Source of the DNA: CADEDV01 sp036374495
GTDB lineage: Bacteria; Bacteroidota; Bacteroidia; Chitinophagales; Chitinophagaceae
Assembly: GCA_965652975.1 (NCBI GenBank)
Contig: CBFGYO010000177.1
Span: 1 to 7,366 of the forward strand
Direction of reading: 5' to 3'
DNA length: 7,366 nt
Translations under genes and position numbers: made by a program
Notes under the pieces: model-generated
What the model was told of the DNA's origin: nothing
Databases searched by the model: none
Seen by the model: only the letters and a program-made list of their open reading frames with translations
Part shown: one piece after another, positions 7,149 through 7,366 of the stretch
Layout of the letters: each line of letters opens with the position of its first letter
Numbering within the stretch: the first letter of the stretch is position 1

Positions 7149-7214
7149 ATGATGACCTATGAGCGACTTATGTTACTATGTGTTAAAAAAGCGAAAGAAT
7201 ACTTATTCCCCTAA
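7149..7214 (+). other. Short open frame at the right end of the palindromic element
   Basis: A 21-codon frame (ATG 7149, TAA 7212-7214) ending in CVKKAKEYLFP. It is listed only because the left end of the element reads outward on the other strand (7035 to 6979) as MNNLCDYVVKKAIKEYLQ. The shared VKKA-KEYL is encoded with different synonymous codons. Translation is unproven, and a palindromic DNA element is the simpler reading. Confidence 0.2.
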
Positions 7215-7227
7215 AAAGAAAAAGTTC

Positions 7228-7250
7228 TCAGGTCAGTATCTCCGACCTGA
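7228..7250. other. Stem-loop between the two repeat copies
   Basis: TCAGGTC (7228-7234) and GACCTGA (7244-7250) form a perfect 7-bp stem around a 9-nt loop, directly before copy 2. Read on the minus strand it is followed after four bases by a T-rich tract (7223-7214), so it may act as a weak terminator there. It could also be the end structure of the second element. Confidence 0.4.
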
Positions 7251-7255
7251 TAGCT

Positions 7256-7366
7256 ACATAGGTTGTTCGTAGATCAACATCGTCTTTTGAGTGAGTTGAG
7301 GTTTGTTGAGATAGTACGCCCACAGAGTGCCACAGTGAAGCACAGAGCACCGCGGAGGATTTCTGT
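7256..7366. repeat. 111-bp direct repeat, copy 2, running off the window
   Basis: Second copy of 7021-7131 (107 of 111 identical). Its outer left end differs from copy 1: similarity stops at about 7250, so the first roughly 14 bases of the arm are replaced by the stem-loop sequence. It is still matching at the last base of the window, so it extends further, and whether it has its own right arm cannot be seen. Confidence 0.95.

Larger units (their letters stand above)
6979..7214. repeat. Palindromic intergenic element with CATAG-rich inverted arms
   Basis: The left arm (7001-7049) and the reverse complement of the right arm (7145-7192) align along nearly their whole length at roughly 80 percent, with one gap. 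Weaker similarity continues outward to about 6979 and 7214. The left arm carries CATAG at 7014, 7022, 7033 and 7043; the right arm carries the complementary CTATG. The centre (7050-7144) contains CACAGA (7105) facing TCTGTG (7127) around a CCGCGG core, plus the direct-repeat sequence shared with 7256-7366. There is no transposase, so it resembles a non-autonomous MITE-like or dispersed intergenic repeat. Confidence 0.75.

Noticed and set aside
7021..7366. CRISPR array
   Set aside because: Only two units of at least 111 bp, separated by 124 bp, with inverted arms; no 25-40-bp regularly spaced repeats and no cas genes.

Overview
The window looks like a chromosomal segment from a member of the Bacteroidetes, probably near Chitinophagaceae. 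This is inferred from protein style (a lipid-anchored RND adaptor, an enlarged RND pump, a Gln after the signal-peptidase site of a small outer-membrane barrel), from starts without Shine-Dalgarno sequences, and from AT-rich short intergenic repeats. No rRNA or marker gene confirms the placement.

Positions 2-5162 (+ strand) are the distal part of a tripartite RND efflux operon: the C-terminal end of a TolC-family outer-membrane channel (the start lies outside the window), a lipoprotein periplasmic adaptor, and a 1192-residue inner-membrane RND pump. The genes are 25 and 24 nt apart. The pump takes substrate from the membrane or periplasm using the proton gradient, the adaptor bridges, and the channel carries the substrate across the outer membrane. 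The pump has the drug-pump (HAE-type) proton-relay residues. The substrate cannot be read from the sequence.

Positions 5163-5972 contain no convincing gene. They hold a family of AGATAAAAG-type repeats (three related copies, one inverted, the first of which encodes the last codons of the pump), a rho-independent terminator for the efflux operon, a second hairpin terminator that pairs well only on the minus strand, a palindrome, an imperfect direct repeat, and a strong bidirectional terminator at 5919-5953.

Positions 5973-6767 (- strand) encode a secreted protein, most likely a small outer-membrane beta-barrel, which converges on the efflux operon.

Positions 6768-7366 are intergenic and end in a repeat cluster. 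A palindromic element (about 6979-7214) has arms rich in CATAG/CTATG, and a 111-bp part of it recurs at 7256-7366 with 107/111 identity. The outer ends of the two arms can be read outward on opposite strands as short peptides sharing VKKA(I)KEYL with mostly synonymous differences. This cluster, together with the AGATAAAAG family, is the least explained part of the window. No complete novel defence or metabolic system is visible.
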